A stretch of 64,000 bases of DNA from Streptomyces cinnamoneus (GCF_002939475.1 NZ_PKFQ01000001.1:2604001-2668000); one strand, 5' to 3'; shown: positions 1-9,202, counted from the first letter of the stretch. Numbers and translations: made by a program. The notes: generated by a model from the sequence alone, not told the origin.

Positions 1-106
1 TGCCGAGCCCCCGCTCGTAACCCTCGGAAGCCTCCTTGCCGCTTCCGCTGCCGTCCTGCACCGCGGCGTCGCCGGCGGTGCGGTCCGCGACCTGCTCAGA
101 GGTCAT
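1..106 (-). CDS. N-terminal fragment of an unidentified protein, possibly an amino-acid permease
   Basis: Only the first 35 codons lie in the window, and the reading frame continues past base 1. The ATG at 106 is preceded by GGAGAAAGG at good ribosome-binding distance. The visible part is hydrophilic, rich in Gly, Ala, Ser, Asp and Glu, with no membrane segment, so the sequence itself does not give a function. In Streptomyces the neighbour of the DUF2017/clpS pair is usually an amino-acid permease with a hydrophilic leader like this. The name is therefore inferred from gene order only. Confidence 0.45.
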   Translation of the reverse strand, partial: MTSEQVADRTAGDAAVQDGSGSGKEASEGYERGLG

Positions 107-405
107 GGTGGTGCGCCTTTCTCCATACCGATCCGGTTGCTCCGGATCGGGTTCCGATCCCCCCGGATGGAGTCCTGCTCAGCGCCGACGGTCGGTCGGC
201 TAGCGCTTCCGCTGTGACAGGGGTGGCGTCACAGAGGCAGGTCGGCAAGAAGTATCACGTGTAAAGATGAGATCATCGACGCGGATGTGGCGCACCGCAC
301 AAAAAAATCCGGACACAGGTGACCGGGGCTACCAATAGCCACCACCACGGTGACTTGATCGTTATGCGGATTTGAGCCACCTCTGAGCGGGGGCCGGCGA
401 AACGA
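107..405. other. Non-coding stretch upstream of the partial gene
   Basis: About 300 bases without a convincing gene. The stretch is less GC-rich than its surroundings and includes a run of seven A (301-307). It must carry the promoter of the leftward gene starting at 106. I could not assign -35 and -10 boxes with confidence. Confidence 0.4.
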
Positions 406-428
406 CCCCGGAATGGGCCATTCCGGGG
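406..428 (-). terminator. Hairpin downstream of DUF2017 gene
   Basis: A perfect 9-bp inverted repeat (CCCCGGAAT / ATTCCGGGG) with a 5-base loop lies a few bases past the stop codon of the leftward DUF2017 gene. No clear T-run follows, which is common for Streptomyces terminators. Confidence 0.55.
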
Positions 429-431
429 CGC

Positions 432-1025
432 TCAGGACATGAGTGCCTCCACGAGGGTCTCCTGGAGCCCCCCGAGCCAGAGATAGGCCATCACCATGGG
501 CTTGCGCGGGTCCTCGTCCGGCAGCCGGAAGAGGGCCTCGCCGTCGTCCTCGTCGGTGATCTCCAGCCGGGCGCCGATGGTCAGCCGGAGGTCGTTGAGC
601 GCGCCGAGCCACTGCCGGCAGCCGTCGGGCGACAGCCGCAGCACCGCGGCGCTGTCGCCGGCCACGGTCAGCGAGTCCAGCGAGCGCACGACGCCGAGGG
701 CGTCCTCGCGCTTGCGGGCGCGCAGGTCGTTCTCGGTGTAGCGGCGGAACTCGGACGCGTGCGCCCGCTCCTGCTGGTCCTGCTCGGCGCCGGGGGTGCC
801 GTAGGCGTCCGGGAAGAGCCGGGCCAGCGCCGGGTCGGCGGGCGGCTCGCTGGGACCCTCGGCGAACAGGCGTGCGAGCGGGTCCGCGGCCTCGGGGCCC
901 TCGGCCTCACCCGGCCCGATGAGCTCCAGCAACTGGACGGCCAGGCTGCGCAGGATGGAGACCTCGACCTCGTCCAGGGCCACGGCGGCCCCGCCGCCCG
1001 GCAGCGGCTCGAAGTGCCCGGCCAT
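432..1025 (-). CDS. DUF2017 family protein
   Basis: A 197-residue soluble protein of the actinobacterial DUF2017 family, function unknown. It has an acidic middle part and a C-terminal helical stretch. The ATG at 1025 overlaps the clpS stop codon (TGATG), so translation is probably coupled; an alternative TTG start sits one codon upstream. Constant pairing with clpS in Streptomyces suggests a link to Clp proteolysis, but that is inference from position only. A hairpin follows the stop codon. Confidence 0.8.
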   Translation of the reverse strand: MAGHFEPLPGGGAAVALDEVEVSILRSLAVQLLELIGPGEAEGPEAADPLARLFAEGPSEPPADPALARLFPDAYGTPGAEQDQQERAHASEFRRYTENDLRARKREDALGVVRSLDSLTVAGDSAAVLRLSPDGCRQWLGALNDLRLTIGARLEITDEDDGEALFRLPDEDPRKPMVMAYLWLGGLQETLVEALMS

Positions 1026-1336
1026 CAACGGTCCTGCGAGAGGGTCGCCCAGAGCCCGTAGCCGTGCATCGCCTGCACGTCGCGCTCCATCTCCTCACGA
1101 CTGCCGCTGGAGACCGTCGCGCGGCCCTTGTGATGGACGTCGAGCATCAGCCGGTGCGCCTTGTCCTTGGAGTAGCCGAAGTAGGCCTGGAACACATACG
1201 TCACATAACTCATGAGGTTGACGGGGTCGTTGTGGACCAGGGTCACCCAGGGGACGTCAGGCTCCGCCACCGCGTACGGCGACTCGCCCGTCTCGGGCCG
1301 TTCGATCTCGACCGGTGCAACACTCACGTTTCCCAT
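1025..1336 (-). CDS. clpS: ATP-dependent Clp protease adaptor ClpS
   Basis: ClpS binds proteins with N-degron residues and hands them to the ClpA/ClpC unfoldase. The 103-residue product shows the ClpS core: the HNDPVN loop followed by a helix ([16 protein letters not shown]), then DVHHKG and a C-terminal GYGLWATL. The ATG at 1336 is chosen because the region before it does not look like ClpS; a GTG three codons later (1327) is also possible. It is the first gene of a two-gene operon with DUF2017 and diverges from pncB. The roughly 120-bp gap between them must hold both promoters. Confidence 0.9.
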   Translation of the reverse strand: MGNVSVAPVEIERPETGESPYAVAEPDVPWVTLVHNDPVNLMSYVTYVFQAYFGYSKDKAHRLMLDVHHKGRATVSSGSREEMERDVQAMHGYGLWATLSQDR

Positions 1337-1455
1337 GCTGCCACTCGACGGCACCCGACGCACAAACGGGTCCCGGGCAAACGGAATCCCGTGCCCCGAG
1401 AGGGGGAGCCCGGGAAATCGTCACTCTGACGAGTATTGGGGGTAGCATCGCTTTC

Positions 1456-2784
1456 ATGAACACTGCGGACCTGGGACTGCCGGTGACGGTGCCGTCGACG
1501 GCGCTCTTCACCGACCGGTACGAACTCACGATGCTGCAAGGTGCGCTGCGGTCCGGCACCGCGGCGCGCCGTTCGGTCTTCGAGGTCTTCACCCGCCGGC
1601 TGCCCGACGGCCGCCGCTACGGCGTCGTGGGCGGCACCGGCCGGGTCCTGGACGCCGTGGAGAACTTCCGCTTCGACACCGGCGTGCTGGACTTCCTGGC
1701 GGACCGGCGGATCGTGGACGAGCCCACGCTGGCCTGGCTCGCCGACTTCCGGTTCCGCGGCGACATCTGGGGCTACCCCGAGGGCGAGGTCTACTTCCCC
1801 GGCTCGCCGATCATGCGGGTGGAGGGCACCTTCGCCGAGGCGGTGCTGCTGGAGACCGTGATCCTCTCGATCCTCAACCACGACTCCGCGGTCGCCGCCG
1901 CGGCCTCGCGGATGGCCGTGGCCGCGGGCGGCCGGCCCCTGATCGAGATGGGCGCGCGGCGCACCCACGAGCTGGCGGCCGTGGCCGCCGCGCGGGCCGC
2001 CTACGTGGGCGGCTTCTCCTCCACCTCCGACCTGGCCGCCGGTTTCCGCTACAGCATTCCGACCGTCGGCACCAGTGCGCACGCCTTCACCCTTTTGCAC
2101 GACAGCGAGCGGGACGCCTTCACCGCGCAGGTGGACTCGCTCGGCGAGGGCACGACCCTGCTCGTGGACACCTATGACGTGCACGAGGCCGTGAAGACCG
2201 CCGTCGAGGTCGCCGGGACGGGCCTGGGCGCGGTGCGGATCGACTCCGGTGACCTGCTCCTGCTGGCCCACCGGGTGCGGCAGCAGCTGGACGAGCTGGG
2301 CGCCCGCGACACCAGGATCGTGGTCACCAGCGACCTGGACGAGTACGCGATCGCCTCGCTGGCCGCCGCGCCCGTGGACGCCTACGGCGTGGGCACTCAG
2401 CTGGTGACCGGCAGCGGCCATCCCACCTGCTCGATGGTCTACAAGCTCGTGGCCCGCGCGGACGCCCCGGGCCTGGGCGAGGACCTGCGGCCGGTGGCCA
2501 AGAAGTCGATGGGCGGCAAGTCCTCGCACGGCGGACGCAAGTGGGCCGCCCGGCGCCTGGACGCGGCCGGGGTGGCCGAGGCCGAGGTCGTGGGCACCGG
2601 CGAGGTGCCGCCGGAGCTGGCCGGGCGGCAGCTGCTGGTGGAGCTGGTGCGGGCGGGCGAGGTGGTCGCCCGGGAGCCCCTGGACGCGGCGCGTGACCGG
2701 CACGCGGCGGCGCGGGCCGAGCTGCCGATGTCGGCGACCCAGCTCTCACGGGGCGAGCCCGTCCTGCCCACCGAGTACGTCTGA
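1456..2784 (+). CDS. pncB: Nicotinate phosphoribosyltransferase
   Basis: Converts nicotinate and PRPP, with ATP hydrolysis, to nicotinate mononucleotide in the NAD salvage (Preiss-Handler) pathway. The 442-residue product begins with the family signature FTDRYELTMLQGAL, and later has an IEMGARRTHE block, a TFDTYDV-like region (LLVDTYDVHEA), an IDSGDL motif and VYGVGTQLVTG-type residues near the phosphate site. The ATG at 1456 is the first start with a family-like N-terminus. pncA follows about 270 bp downstream on the same strand, so nicotinamide could be processed by the two products in turn. Confidence 0.95.
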   Translation: MNTADLGLPVTVPSTALFTDRYELTMLQGALRSGTAARRSVFEVFTRRLPDGRRYGVVGGTGRVLDAVENFRFDTGVLDFLADRRIVDEPTLAWLADFRFRGDIWGYPEGEVYFPGSPIMRVEGTFAEAVLLETVILSILNHDSAVAAAASRMAVAAGGRPLIEMGARRTHELAAVAAARAAYVGGFSSTSDLAAGFRYSIPTVGTSAHAFTLLHDSERDAFTAQVDSLGEGTTLLVDTYDVHEAVKTAVEVAGTGLGAVRIDSGDLLLLAHRVRQQLDELGARDTRIVVTSDLDEYAIASLAAAPVDAYGVGTQLVTGSGHPTCSMVYKLVARADAPGLGEDLRPVAKKSMGGKSSHGGRKWAARRLDAAGVAEAEVVGTGEVPPELAGRQLLVELVRAGEVVAREPLDAARDRHAAARAELPMSATQLSRGEPVLPTEYV

Positions 2785-2954
2785 GCCCGCGGGGGGCGCG
2801 GGGGCGGCCCCGGGCACGGGCGGGCACACCGCCGCGTACGCCCGGGCGGCCCCGCCGGCGATCCCGGGGCGCCCTCCCGCAACCCCACCGCAATCACTAC
2901 CCTCGGTCACATGGGAGTGATCGGCAGCTGATCACATCTTTGGCATCCGACCGC

Positions 2955-2971
2955 GTCGACCGATCGTCGAC
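2955..2971. promoter_or_regulatory. Possible operator upstream of pncA
   Basis: Two copies of the self-complementary hexamer GTCGAC are separated by CGATC, within a stretch rich in GATC and CGATC about 85 bp upstream of the pncA start. The arrangement could be a regulator site, but no bound protein can be named from sequence. Confidence 0.25.
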
Positions 2972-3053
2972 TGACCGCACCGATCGCAGTCGATCCGCTG
3001 ATCCGCACCGTCCCGCACCGTCGGCCGAGGGCCCTTCACAAAGGATCCGCACC

Positions 3054-3647
3054 ATGAATCGTGCACTGATCATCGTCGACGTGCAGAACGACTTCTGCGA
3101 AGGCGGCAGCCTCGCGGTGGCCGGCGGCTCCGACGTCGCCGCGGCGATCACCGACCTGGTGGCCGCGGCTCCGGCCGGGTACGCGCACGTCGTGGCGTCG
3201 CGCGACATGCACGTCGAACCCGGCGAGCACTTCTCGGACCGCCCGGACTTCGAGCGCTCCTGGCCGCGCCACTGCGTGGCCGGCACGGAGGGCAGCGGCT
3301 TCCACCCCAACTTCTCCCCCGCCATCACCTCGGGGGCCGTCCAGGCGGTCTTCGACAAGGGCGCCTACGAGGCGGGCTACAGCGCCTTCCAGGGCACCGA
3401 CGAGAACGGCACGGCGCTGGCGGAGTGGCTGCGCGAGCGGGACGTGCGGGAGGTGGACGTGGTCGGCATCGCCATCGACTACTGCGTCCGGGCGACTGCC
3501 CTGGACGCCCGCCGCGAGGGTTTCACCACGCGGGTGCTGCTGGACCTGACGGCCGGGGTCGCGCGGGAGACCACCGACCGCACGCTGGAGGAGCTCCGGG
3601 AGGCCGGCGTGGAGCTGAGCGGCAAGCCGGTCGTCCTGGGCGGCTAA
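3054..3647 (+). CDS. pncA: Nicotinamidase (isochorismatase superfamily)
   Basis: Hydrolyses nicotinamide to nicotinate, the substrate of the pncB product encoded just upstream. The 197-residue protein has the full cysteine-hydrolase triad: Asp9 in IIVDVQNDF, Lys102 in VFDKGAYEAGYS and Cys144 in IDYCVRATA. Asp51, His53 and a following histidine (SRDMH...EHF or PRHC) fit the metal site. The ATG at 3054 is preceded by AAAGGATCC. Length and motifs are normal for the family. Confidence 0.93.
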   Translation: MNRALIIVDVQNDFCEGGSLAVAGGSDVAAAITDLVAAAPAGYAHVVASRDMHVEPGEHFSDRPDFERSWPRHCVAGTEGSGFHPNFSPAITSGAVQAVFDKGAYEAGYSAFQGTDENGTALAEWLRERDVREVDVVGIAIDYCVRATALDARREGFTTRVLLDLTAGVARETTDRTLEELREAGVELSGKPVVLGG

Positions 3648-3655
3648 GACCTGTC

Positions 3656-3997
3656 TCAGCCCGCTTCGGCGGCTCCGGCGGGCCGTCCGCGCAGCAGGCC
3701 GGCGATCGGGTGCCAGGACTCGTTGTCCCGGTGCGGCACGGGCCGCCAGAGGATCCCGTCCGGGTGGTGGAGCACCGCCGTGATCTCGTCGGGCGTCGGG
3801 GGCTCGGTGTTGCCCCGCAGGTAGACGGCGCGCAGGCCGAGGTTGCGCAGCCGGGTGAGGGCCCGCTGGCGGTTCGCGGCGTGGACGAGGACGCGCACGC
3901 GGGCGCCGGGGGCGGCGCCGCCGTCGGGCGGCGCGGCCAGGGACAGGGCGACGACCACACTGCCGTCGGGGAGCTGTGCGTACCCACCGCCTGCCAT
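3656..3997 (-). CDS. Conserved hypothetical protein
   Basis: A 113-residue basic soluble protein that I do not recognise. It starts with a glycine-rich segment, has a beta-rich middle (GARVRVLVHAANRQRALTRL) and a proline-rich end. The ATG at 3997 follows GGTGAG; an upstream start would add 26 unlike residues. It ends 8 bp from the convergent pncA stop. Streptomyces codon usage supports a real gene. Confidence 0.7.
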   Translation of the reverse strand: MAGGGYAQLPDGSVVVALSLAAPPDGGAAPGARVRVLVHAANRQRALTRLRNLGLRAVYLRGNTEPPTPDEITAVLHHPDGILWRPVPHRDNESWHPIAGLLRGRPAGAAEAG

Positions 3998-4134
3998 GGG
4001 CCTCACCACCCCCCTGTGGGAAAGGGTGTCAATAAGACCATCATGTGAGGCATTCTCGGCACGACCGGCCGCCACCCGCTAGAGGGCGACGGCCGGTACG
4101 GTGCTGACCTGCGGCGAAACCGCTCAGCAGGGGT

Positions 4135-6549
4135 TTACTTGGTGGACGGGCCCACCTGGATCGTCATCGTGGAGCCGCTCGGGGCCTGGGTGAGGATCCG
4201 GATCCGGGTGTTGGTGTCAGTGATCTTCACACCGCCGGTGGGGTTCGACGCGTCGTAGTACGTGTTCTTGTGGTCGTCGAAGACCGGCACGCCCAGCTTG
4301 CCCTTGACGCGGGCCGCGACGCCGTCGGAGTGCACGGTGTAGCCGCCGGCCGGGAACCAGCTGAACGTCGAGTCGTAGGCCTGGAAGCGGTTCTTCATCA
4401 GCGACCCGTCGGCCCACTTCTCGGCCTTGGGGTGGGCGTCGACCGGCAGGATGCGGCCGGTGCCCGGGTGGACGCCGACGTTGTTGTCCGCCTGCGAGGT
4501 GTCCCACTGCCAGATCAGCAGACCGGTCTGGTACGGGTAGTGCTCGACCCAGGACGGCTTGGTGCTCTTGAAGCCGAAGTTGTACGGGCCGGACTTGAGG
4601 GTCTTGTCGTACGACTCGTACTGCCGGTTCTCGGCGATGTAGTACTGCGCGTACTCCTTGGTGAAGGAGGCGCCGATGCGCGAGAAGCCGCCCGCCGTCC
4701 AGCCGTTGTCGTCGCCCTCGGCGCCGTCCGCGAAGACGGCGGTGCCGTCGGCGGTCAGCGTGATGGCGTCGGCAGCGAAGCCCTTGCCCGAGGTGCCGCC
4801 GTCCGTGGCGTAGCGGAAGCGGAGGCCGATCTTCTTGCCGGCGTAGGCGTCGAGCGGGTACGAGAGCTTCTTGTACGCGCCGGAGACACCGGTCAGCGCG
4901 GGCTTGTCGCCGCCGTCACGGGTGATGGCCTTGCCGTCGGCGGTGCCGTCGACCGGGGTCCAGTTGGCGCCGCCGTCCGTGGAGACCTCGGTGTAGAGGT
5001 AGTCGTAGTTCTCCTCGATGTCCCACCAGCCGGACAGGTCCAGGGTCGCCTTGGACTTGCCGGTGAGGTCGACGTTCCGGGTGAGGGTGTTCTTCAGGTC
5101 GTCGCCCTGACCGCTCCACCACTGCTTGCCGCCCTCGGCGGGCTTCACGACGTCGGTGGTGACCTTCTTCGCGGGAAGGTCGACGACGAGCGCCTGCTTG
5201 TCGCGGGTGTTGTACTCGGCGACGCCCAGCTTGTGGGTCGAGCGCGTCGCGGCCTTGGCCTTGTCGTAGTTGAGCCAGCCGAGCTGGAGCTTGTCCCAGG
5301 CGCTCATGTCGCCGGGCAGGTCGCCGATGGTCTCCTTGCCGGTGCCCAGCCAGGAGCCGGAGGACATCAGGGACCAGAAGGCGACGGACGACTCACCGGT
5401 GCCGGTGGTGTCGTACTCGTCGGGCAGGCCCAGGTCGTGGCCGTACTCGTGGGCGAAGACGCCGAGGCCGCCGTTCTCGGGCTGCATGGTGTAGTCGCCG
5501 ACCCAGACGCCGGTGTCGGCGATCTGGGTGCCGCCGGCCTTGTTGCCGGCGGGGCCGGTCTTGCCGGCGTCCGAGCCGTAGGCGTACCAGCGGTGGGCCC
5601 AGATCGCGTCCTTGCCCTGCGCGCCGCCGCCCGCGGACTCGTCCTCGCCGGCGTGCACGATCTGGAAGTGGTCGATGTAACCGTCGGGCTCGTTGAAGTT
5701 GCCGTTGTGGTTGTAGTCGTTGCGGTCCCACTGGTCGTACTGGCCGAGCGTCGCCTTGATGTCGGCGTCGCTGCGGCCGGCGGCCTTCTGGTCCGCGACC
5801 CACTGGTTGACCGCGTCGCGGATCAGGTCCCAGGCGCTGGGGCAGTTGGTGGAGCCGCAGTAGTTGGAGCCGTAACGGGCCTCGTTCCAGGGGACCCTGA
5901 CCCAGTCGGTGACCTGGCCGTCGACCGAGTAGCGGCCCGAGGACTGCTTCTCGTAGTACTTCGCCAGGGACTCCTTGTCCTTGTCGTGCGAGAAGTAGAG
6001 GTCCTGGAAGTACTGGCGGTTGTAGTCCTTCTGCCAGGCCGTGCTGTTGTCCTTCGCACGGTCCGGCTTGGCTATCGTGTTGTGCGCCGGGCCGGGCTTG
6101 CCGCCGTACTTCTTGACGGGCGGCTTGGGGCCGTCGGGCCCGTCCGGGTCGTACATGGTGGTGTCGTCGACCTTGTCGCCGAAGTCGACGAGGATCGTGA
6201 AGATCTTGTCGGTCTTCTCGCGGCCGAGCTCGACGTACTTGCCCCTGCCGAGCTGGACGACCTTCGAGGCGCCGCGCTGTTCGGTCCGGGCGTCCCCGGA
6301 TATGACCTGCTCCAGCGCCGCCTTGCGCTGGGCCTCCTGCTTCTTGCTGAACGGGCCCTTGAGGTCGTGCTCGACGTTGCTGCCGACCTGCGCCGGGTCG
6401 TGGCGCTCGACGGGAGCGGGGCCCCGGTCGGCCGGGCCGGTCACGCCCGCCGCCTGCGCGACCCCTGCCATCAGGGTCGCGGTGCCGACGGCCGCGACCA
6501 CGACGGACACTGCGGCGGATCTGGCGATCCTCCGTTGGCTGCTCTTCAC
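4135..6549 (-). CDS. Secreted M6-family (immune inhibitor A-like) zinc metalloprotease
   Basis: An 804-residue secreted endopeptidase. The N-terminus has a basic stretch, a hydrophobic segment (AAVSVVVAAVGTATLMAGV) and AQAAG, a typical signal peptide with cleavage site. A charged propeptide of about 100 residues follows. The M6 catalytic domain has the zinc motif HEYGHDLGLPDEYD near residue 365; the two His, the Glu and the distal Asp are present. The rest is a beta-rich C-terminal region as in immune inhibitor A proteins. The GTG start at 6549 is chosen because GGGGAGGA precedes it and the signal peptide begins there. It stands alone and probably acts in extracellular protein breakdown. Confidence 0.92.
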   Translation of the reverse strand: MKSSQRRIARSAAVSVVVAAVGTATLMAGVAQAAGVTGPADRGPAPVERHDPAQVGSNVEHDLKGPFSKKQEAQRKAALEQVISGDARTEQRGASKVVQLGRGKYVELGREKTDKIFTILVDFGDKVDDTTMYDPDGPDGPKPPVKKYGGKPGPAHNTIAKPDRAKDNSTAWQKDYNRQYFQDLYFSHDKDKESLAKYYEKQSSGRYSVDGQVTDWVRVPWNEARYGSNYCGSTNCPSAWDLIRDAVNQWVADQKAAGRSDADIKATLGQYDQWDRNDYNHNGNFNEPDGYIDHFQIVHAGEDESAGGGAQGKDAIWAHRWYAYGSDAGKTGPAGNKAGGTQIADTGVWVGDYTMQPENGGLGVFAHEYGHDLGLPDEYDTTGTGESSVAFWSLMSSGSWLGTGKETIGDLPGDMSAWDKLQLGWLNYDKAKAATRSTHKLGVAEYNTRDKQALVVDLPAKKVTTDVVKPAEGGKQWWSGQGDDLKNTLTRNVDLTGKSKATLDLSGWWDIEENYDYLYTEVSTDGGANWTPVDGTADGKAITRDGGDKPALTGVSGAYKKLSYPLDAYAGKKIGLRFRYATDGGTSGKGFAADAITLTADGTAVFADGAEGDDNGWTAGGFSRIGASFTKEYAQYYIAENRQYESYDKTLKSGPYNFGFKSTKPSWVEHYPYQTGLLIWQWDTSQADNNVGVHPGTGRILPVDAHPKAEKWADGSLMKNRFQAYDSTFSWFPAGGYTVHSDGVAARVKGKLGVPVFDDHKNTYYDASNPTGGVKITDTNTRIRILTQAPSGSTMTIQVGPSTK

Positions 6550-6867
6550 TTGTGAATGTCCTCCCCAGTAAGAACTGTGGAGGTATTTGACCGGAGAGAA
6601 GCAAGAAAAGACAGACCTTGACTGCACACCGCTGAGCAAGTACGTTATGCGATCTTTAACTTGCGGATATCGGATGACAACGGGCGCGCCGGTCTCGTGT
6701 TCTGACGGGCCGACGACCCTGTGCGCCCCTTGTGCTCCCAGCACCGTGGGTTAGGTCACGCTTACTGGCAGTTCCCTCAGGGCAGAGAGCCCCGTAGAGT
6801 CGAATAGCGGTACGCACCAGCCCGGCTCTGCCCCCCTTATGTCGATGCCTTGAGGACGGATCCCGCC
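6550..6867. other. Divergent intergenic region
   Basis: About 320 bases between the leftward protease and the rightward small membrane protein. AT content is raised around 6580-6670, consistent with promoters for both genes. I see no RNA gene or convincing coding frame. Confidence 0.5.
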
Positions 6868-7149
6868 ATGCCGCGTCCGACTCCTGCACAGATCGCCTAC
6901 GGCTCGGCCACCGTGGTCATCTCGACCGTCGCCCTGTTGCTGCTGTCACCGACGGTGTCGGGCGGCACGGCGGCGGTCGTGGCTCTCGCCGCCCTCGCCC
7001 TGGGACTCGCCGTCGCCTTCGCGGTCCCCCGCCGGCAGGCCCGGGCCGCGGCCCGCCCCGCCGGGCGCCCCGCGACGCCCGCGCGCGCCGCGGCGCCCGT
7101 GGGACGGGCGGCGACGCACGCCGTGGGAGAGCACTCAGTGCACGGCTGA
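6868..7149 (+). CDS. Small membrane protein
   Basis: A 93-residue protein with two hydrophobic helices (around residues 12-28 and 33-50) and an Arg/Ala/Pro-rich C-terminal tail. The topology suggests both ends in the cytoplasm. TGAGGACGGATCC precedes the ATG. Its last 15 bp overlap the 3' end of the convergent RDD gene. No function can be given. Confidence 0.75.
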   Translation: MPRPTPAQIAYGSATVVISTVALLLLSPTVSGGTAAVVALAALALGLAVAFAVPRRQARAAARPAGRPATPARAAAPVGRAATHAVGEHSVHG

Positions 7150-7722
7150 GACCACCACTGTCTTGGCCGCCTTGTCGTGGAGGCACTGGTGGTACGGCTC
7201 GTCCCAGGTGCACCACAGCACGTTGACGAGCCAGAAGACGAAGCCGCAGCACGGCACGATCTGCGGCAGGGAGTAGACGGCGGCGCGCGTCCAGCCGGGG
7301 GTTCCCGCGGGGATCGCGCCGTTCTCCAGCATGCCCACGCGGATCTTCATCAGCATCTTGCCGACGGTCTGCCCGCGCGAGGTGAGCATCAGGCCCTCGT
7401 AGACGAAGTAGACGACGGAGATGATGATGCCCAAGCCCGTGGACCTGCCCTGGTCGTTCCACGGGTGGTGACCCCAGTACGCGCCGTAGAAGACCGCGCT
7501 GACGGGGATGCTCACGAGCAGGCCGTCGACGATGCGCGCGATCAGCCGCTTGAAGCGGCTCGCCAGCGGCGGCATGCCCGCCAGGGGGTCGGGCGCGCCG
7601 AACGAGGCGCCCCCGCCCCCAGCGGCCGCGCCCGGGTAGGGCGGGGGCTGCGCCCCGGGCTCCGGCGGGCGCTTGCGGAACGGATCGTCGTCGGGCGGCT
7701 GCTCCGGCTGATCGGTGCTCAT
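7135..7722 (-). CDS. RDD family membrane protein
   Basis: A 195-residue protein with a proline/glycine-rich cytoplasmic N-terminus (about 50 residues) and an RDD domain. The domain has the motif RLIARIVDGLLVS, three membrane helices and the GQTVGKMLMKIRV segment. RDD proteins are poorly understood membrane proteins, some linked to ion transport. It ends in CLHDKAAKTVVV, closely like the end of the neighbouring RDD gene, so the two are paralogues in tandem on one strand. Confidence 0.88.
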   Translation of the reverse strand: MSTDQPEQPPDDDPFRKRPPEPGAQPPPYPGAAAGGGGASFGAPDPLAGMPPLASRFKRLIARIVDGLLVSIPVSAVFYGAYWGHHPWNDQGRSTGLGIIISVVYFVYEGLMLTSRGQTVGKMLMKIRVGMLENGAIPAGTPGWTRAAVYSLPQIVPCCGFVFWLVNVLWCTWDEPYHQCLHDKAAKTVVVSAVH

Positions 7723-7777
7723 GGCCCGAGTAGAACCCAGCCCCCCGTCCGGCGCATCCGGCCGTATGCCGTCCGGG

Positions 7778-9202
7778 TCAGCCGTCCCGCCCGTCGTCCG
7801 CGGACGCCACGAACGTGCCGGCGGCCTTGTCGTGCCAGCACTGTCGCCAGGGCCGGTCGAACAGGCACCACAGCGCGTTGACCACGCCCACGGCGAGCAC
7901 GCCCAGCCCGCCGTAGACCAGCCACCTCCGCAGCGTCCGGCCGAAGGAGGGGGTGTCGTGCGACTCGATGTCCAGCACCCGCAGGCCGAAGAGCTTCTTG
8001 CCCGGCGTGCGCCCCCACTTGGCGGTCGGCAGCGCCTCGTACAGCACGCCGACGACCAGCAGCACGGCCGCCACGATCGCCAGGTAGGTGCCCGTCGTGC
8101 CGTCGATCAGCCAGACCGTCACCGTCCGGCCGGTCTGCCGGGCCTGCTCCACCTTGGCGTCGATGTGCTCGACGGACTTGCCCCACAGCGGCACGCCCAC
8201 GGCCGACACGACCGCGCCCAGCACCACCGTGTCCAGCAGCCGTGCGGCGAGCCGCCGCCCCAGCGGCGCCGGGCGGCCCTGCGCCCGCGCGGCCCGCAGG
8301 AACGGGTCGTCCACGGGCGGCTTCCAGGGCATCACCCCTTCGCCCGCGCCGGGTTGCGGCTGCTGCTGGGCCAGCTGGTGCACCTGCTGCGCCCAGCCCA
8401 CGGGCCGGTCGGCGGACGGGGCGGGCGCGGAGGCCGGGGCCTGGGCCTGGGCCTGGGAGGGGACCGCGGCGGCGGGCACCGGGGCGCTCTCCTCGCGCCG
8501 CACGGGCAGCGAGGCCGCGCGCAGCGGCTCGGCCGGCGGCTCCTCGGTGCGCGGGCCGGGCCACGCCTGCGCGGCGGGCACGGCCGCCGGGGCGGGCTCC
8601 GCGCGCTGCTCGCCGACCGCCGGCCGCGTCTGCGGGCCGCTGGGGGCCGCACCCTGCGGCCGGGGCCGCATCTGCAGCGTGCCGCGGCCCGGGGCGCCGG
8701 ACGCCGGGGCGCCGCCGTCCGCCGGGGCCGCCGCCGCGTCGGGGGCGCCGGCGGGGGGTAGCCGCGGGTCGCGGGCCTTCGGCAGGGCGGAGGCGTGCTC
8801 GGGGGCGGCAGAGGAGGCGTCGCCCCAGGAGACCCGACGGTCGTTCTCGCCGCCGAAGCCGTCCTGCCGGGTGGCGTCGGCCTGCCAGGCGCCGCCCCGC
8901 GCGGCCCGCTCCTGCCCGGGCTCCGGCTCCTCGTCCAGGAACACCGGACCCGTCTCCTCCGCCGGGCGCCCCGCCGTCTGCGGGGCCTGCCGCGCGGTGG
9001 GCGGCACGGGTGCCGCGAGCGCGGGCAGCGACGCGGCCACCGAGGCGGGCGGCGCGGGCATCGGCTCGCCCTCGGCGGGCGCGGGCCGGCTGGTGCCGGG
9101 CACCCAGGCGGTGCCGCTCCAGTAGCGGATGTAGCCGGGGATGGACGGGTCGGGGTAATAGCCTGGCCCGGGCACATTCCCATCAAGGCTGGGTGAGGTC
9201 AT
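7778..9202 (-). CDS. RDD family protein with DUF2510 N-terminal domain
   Basis: A 474-residue protein. Residues 10-40 form a DUF2510 module (PGYYPDPSIPGYIRYWSGTAW), followed by about 200 residues of low-complexity Pro/Ala/Glu sequence. The C-terminal RDD domain has RLAARLLDTVVLG, GRTPGKKLFGLRV and a CWHDKAAGTFV ending. The ATG at 9202 has GGAG and G-rich sequence upstream; a TTG four codons earlier is possible. It lies upstream of the shorter RDD gene with a 55-bp gap and is probably co-transcribed. The linker suggests a tethered cytoplasmic module. Confidence 0.88.
   Translation of the reverse strand: MTSPSLDGNVPGPGYYPDPSIPGYIRYWSGTAWVPGTSRPAPAEGEPMPAPPASVAASLPALAAPVPPTARQAPQTAGRPAEETGPVFLDEEPEPGQERAARGGAWQADATRQDGFGGENDRRVSWGDASSAAPEHASALPKARDPRLPPAGAPDAAAAPADGGAPASGAPGRGTLQMRPRPQGAAPSGPQTRPAVGEQRAEPAPAAVPAAQAWPGPRTEEPPAEPLRAASLPVRREESAPVPAAAVPSQAQAQAPASAPAPSADRPVGWAQQVHQLAQQQPQPGAGEGVMPWKPPVDDPFLRAARAQGRPAPLGRRLAARLLDTVVLGAVVSAVGVPLWGKSVEHIDAKVEQARQTGRTVTVWLIDGTTGTYLAIVAAVLLVVGVLYEALPTAKWGRTPGKKLFGLRVLDIESHDTPSFGRTLRRWLVYGGLGVLAVGVVNALWCLFDRPWRQCWHDKAAGTFVASADDGRDG

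Noticed and set aside
4270..6555. A 761-codon open frame on the plus strand opposite the metalloprotease
   Set aside because: It mirrors the protease in the opposite strand, as often occurs in high-GC DNA; its Val/Gly/Ala/Leu-heavy composition matches no protein type, while the protease has clear motifs, signal peptide and ribosome-binding site.
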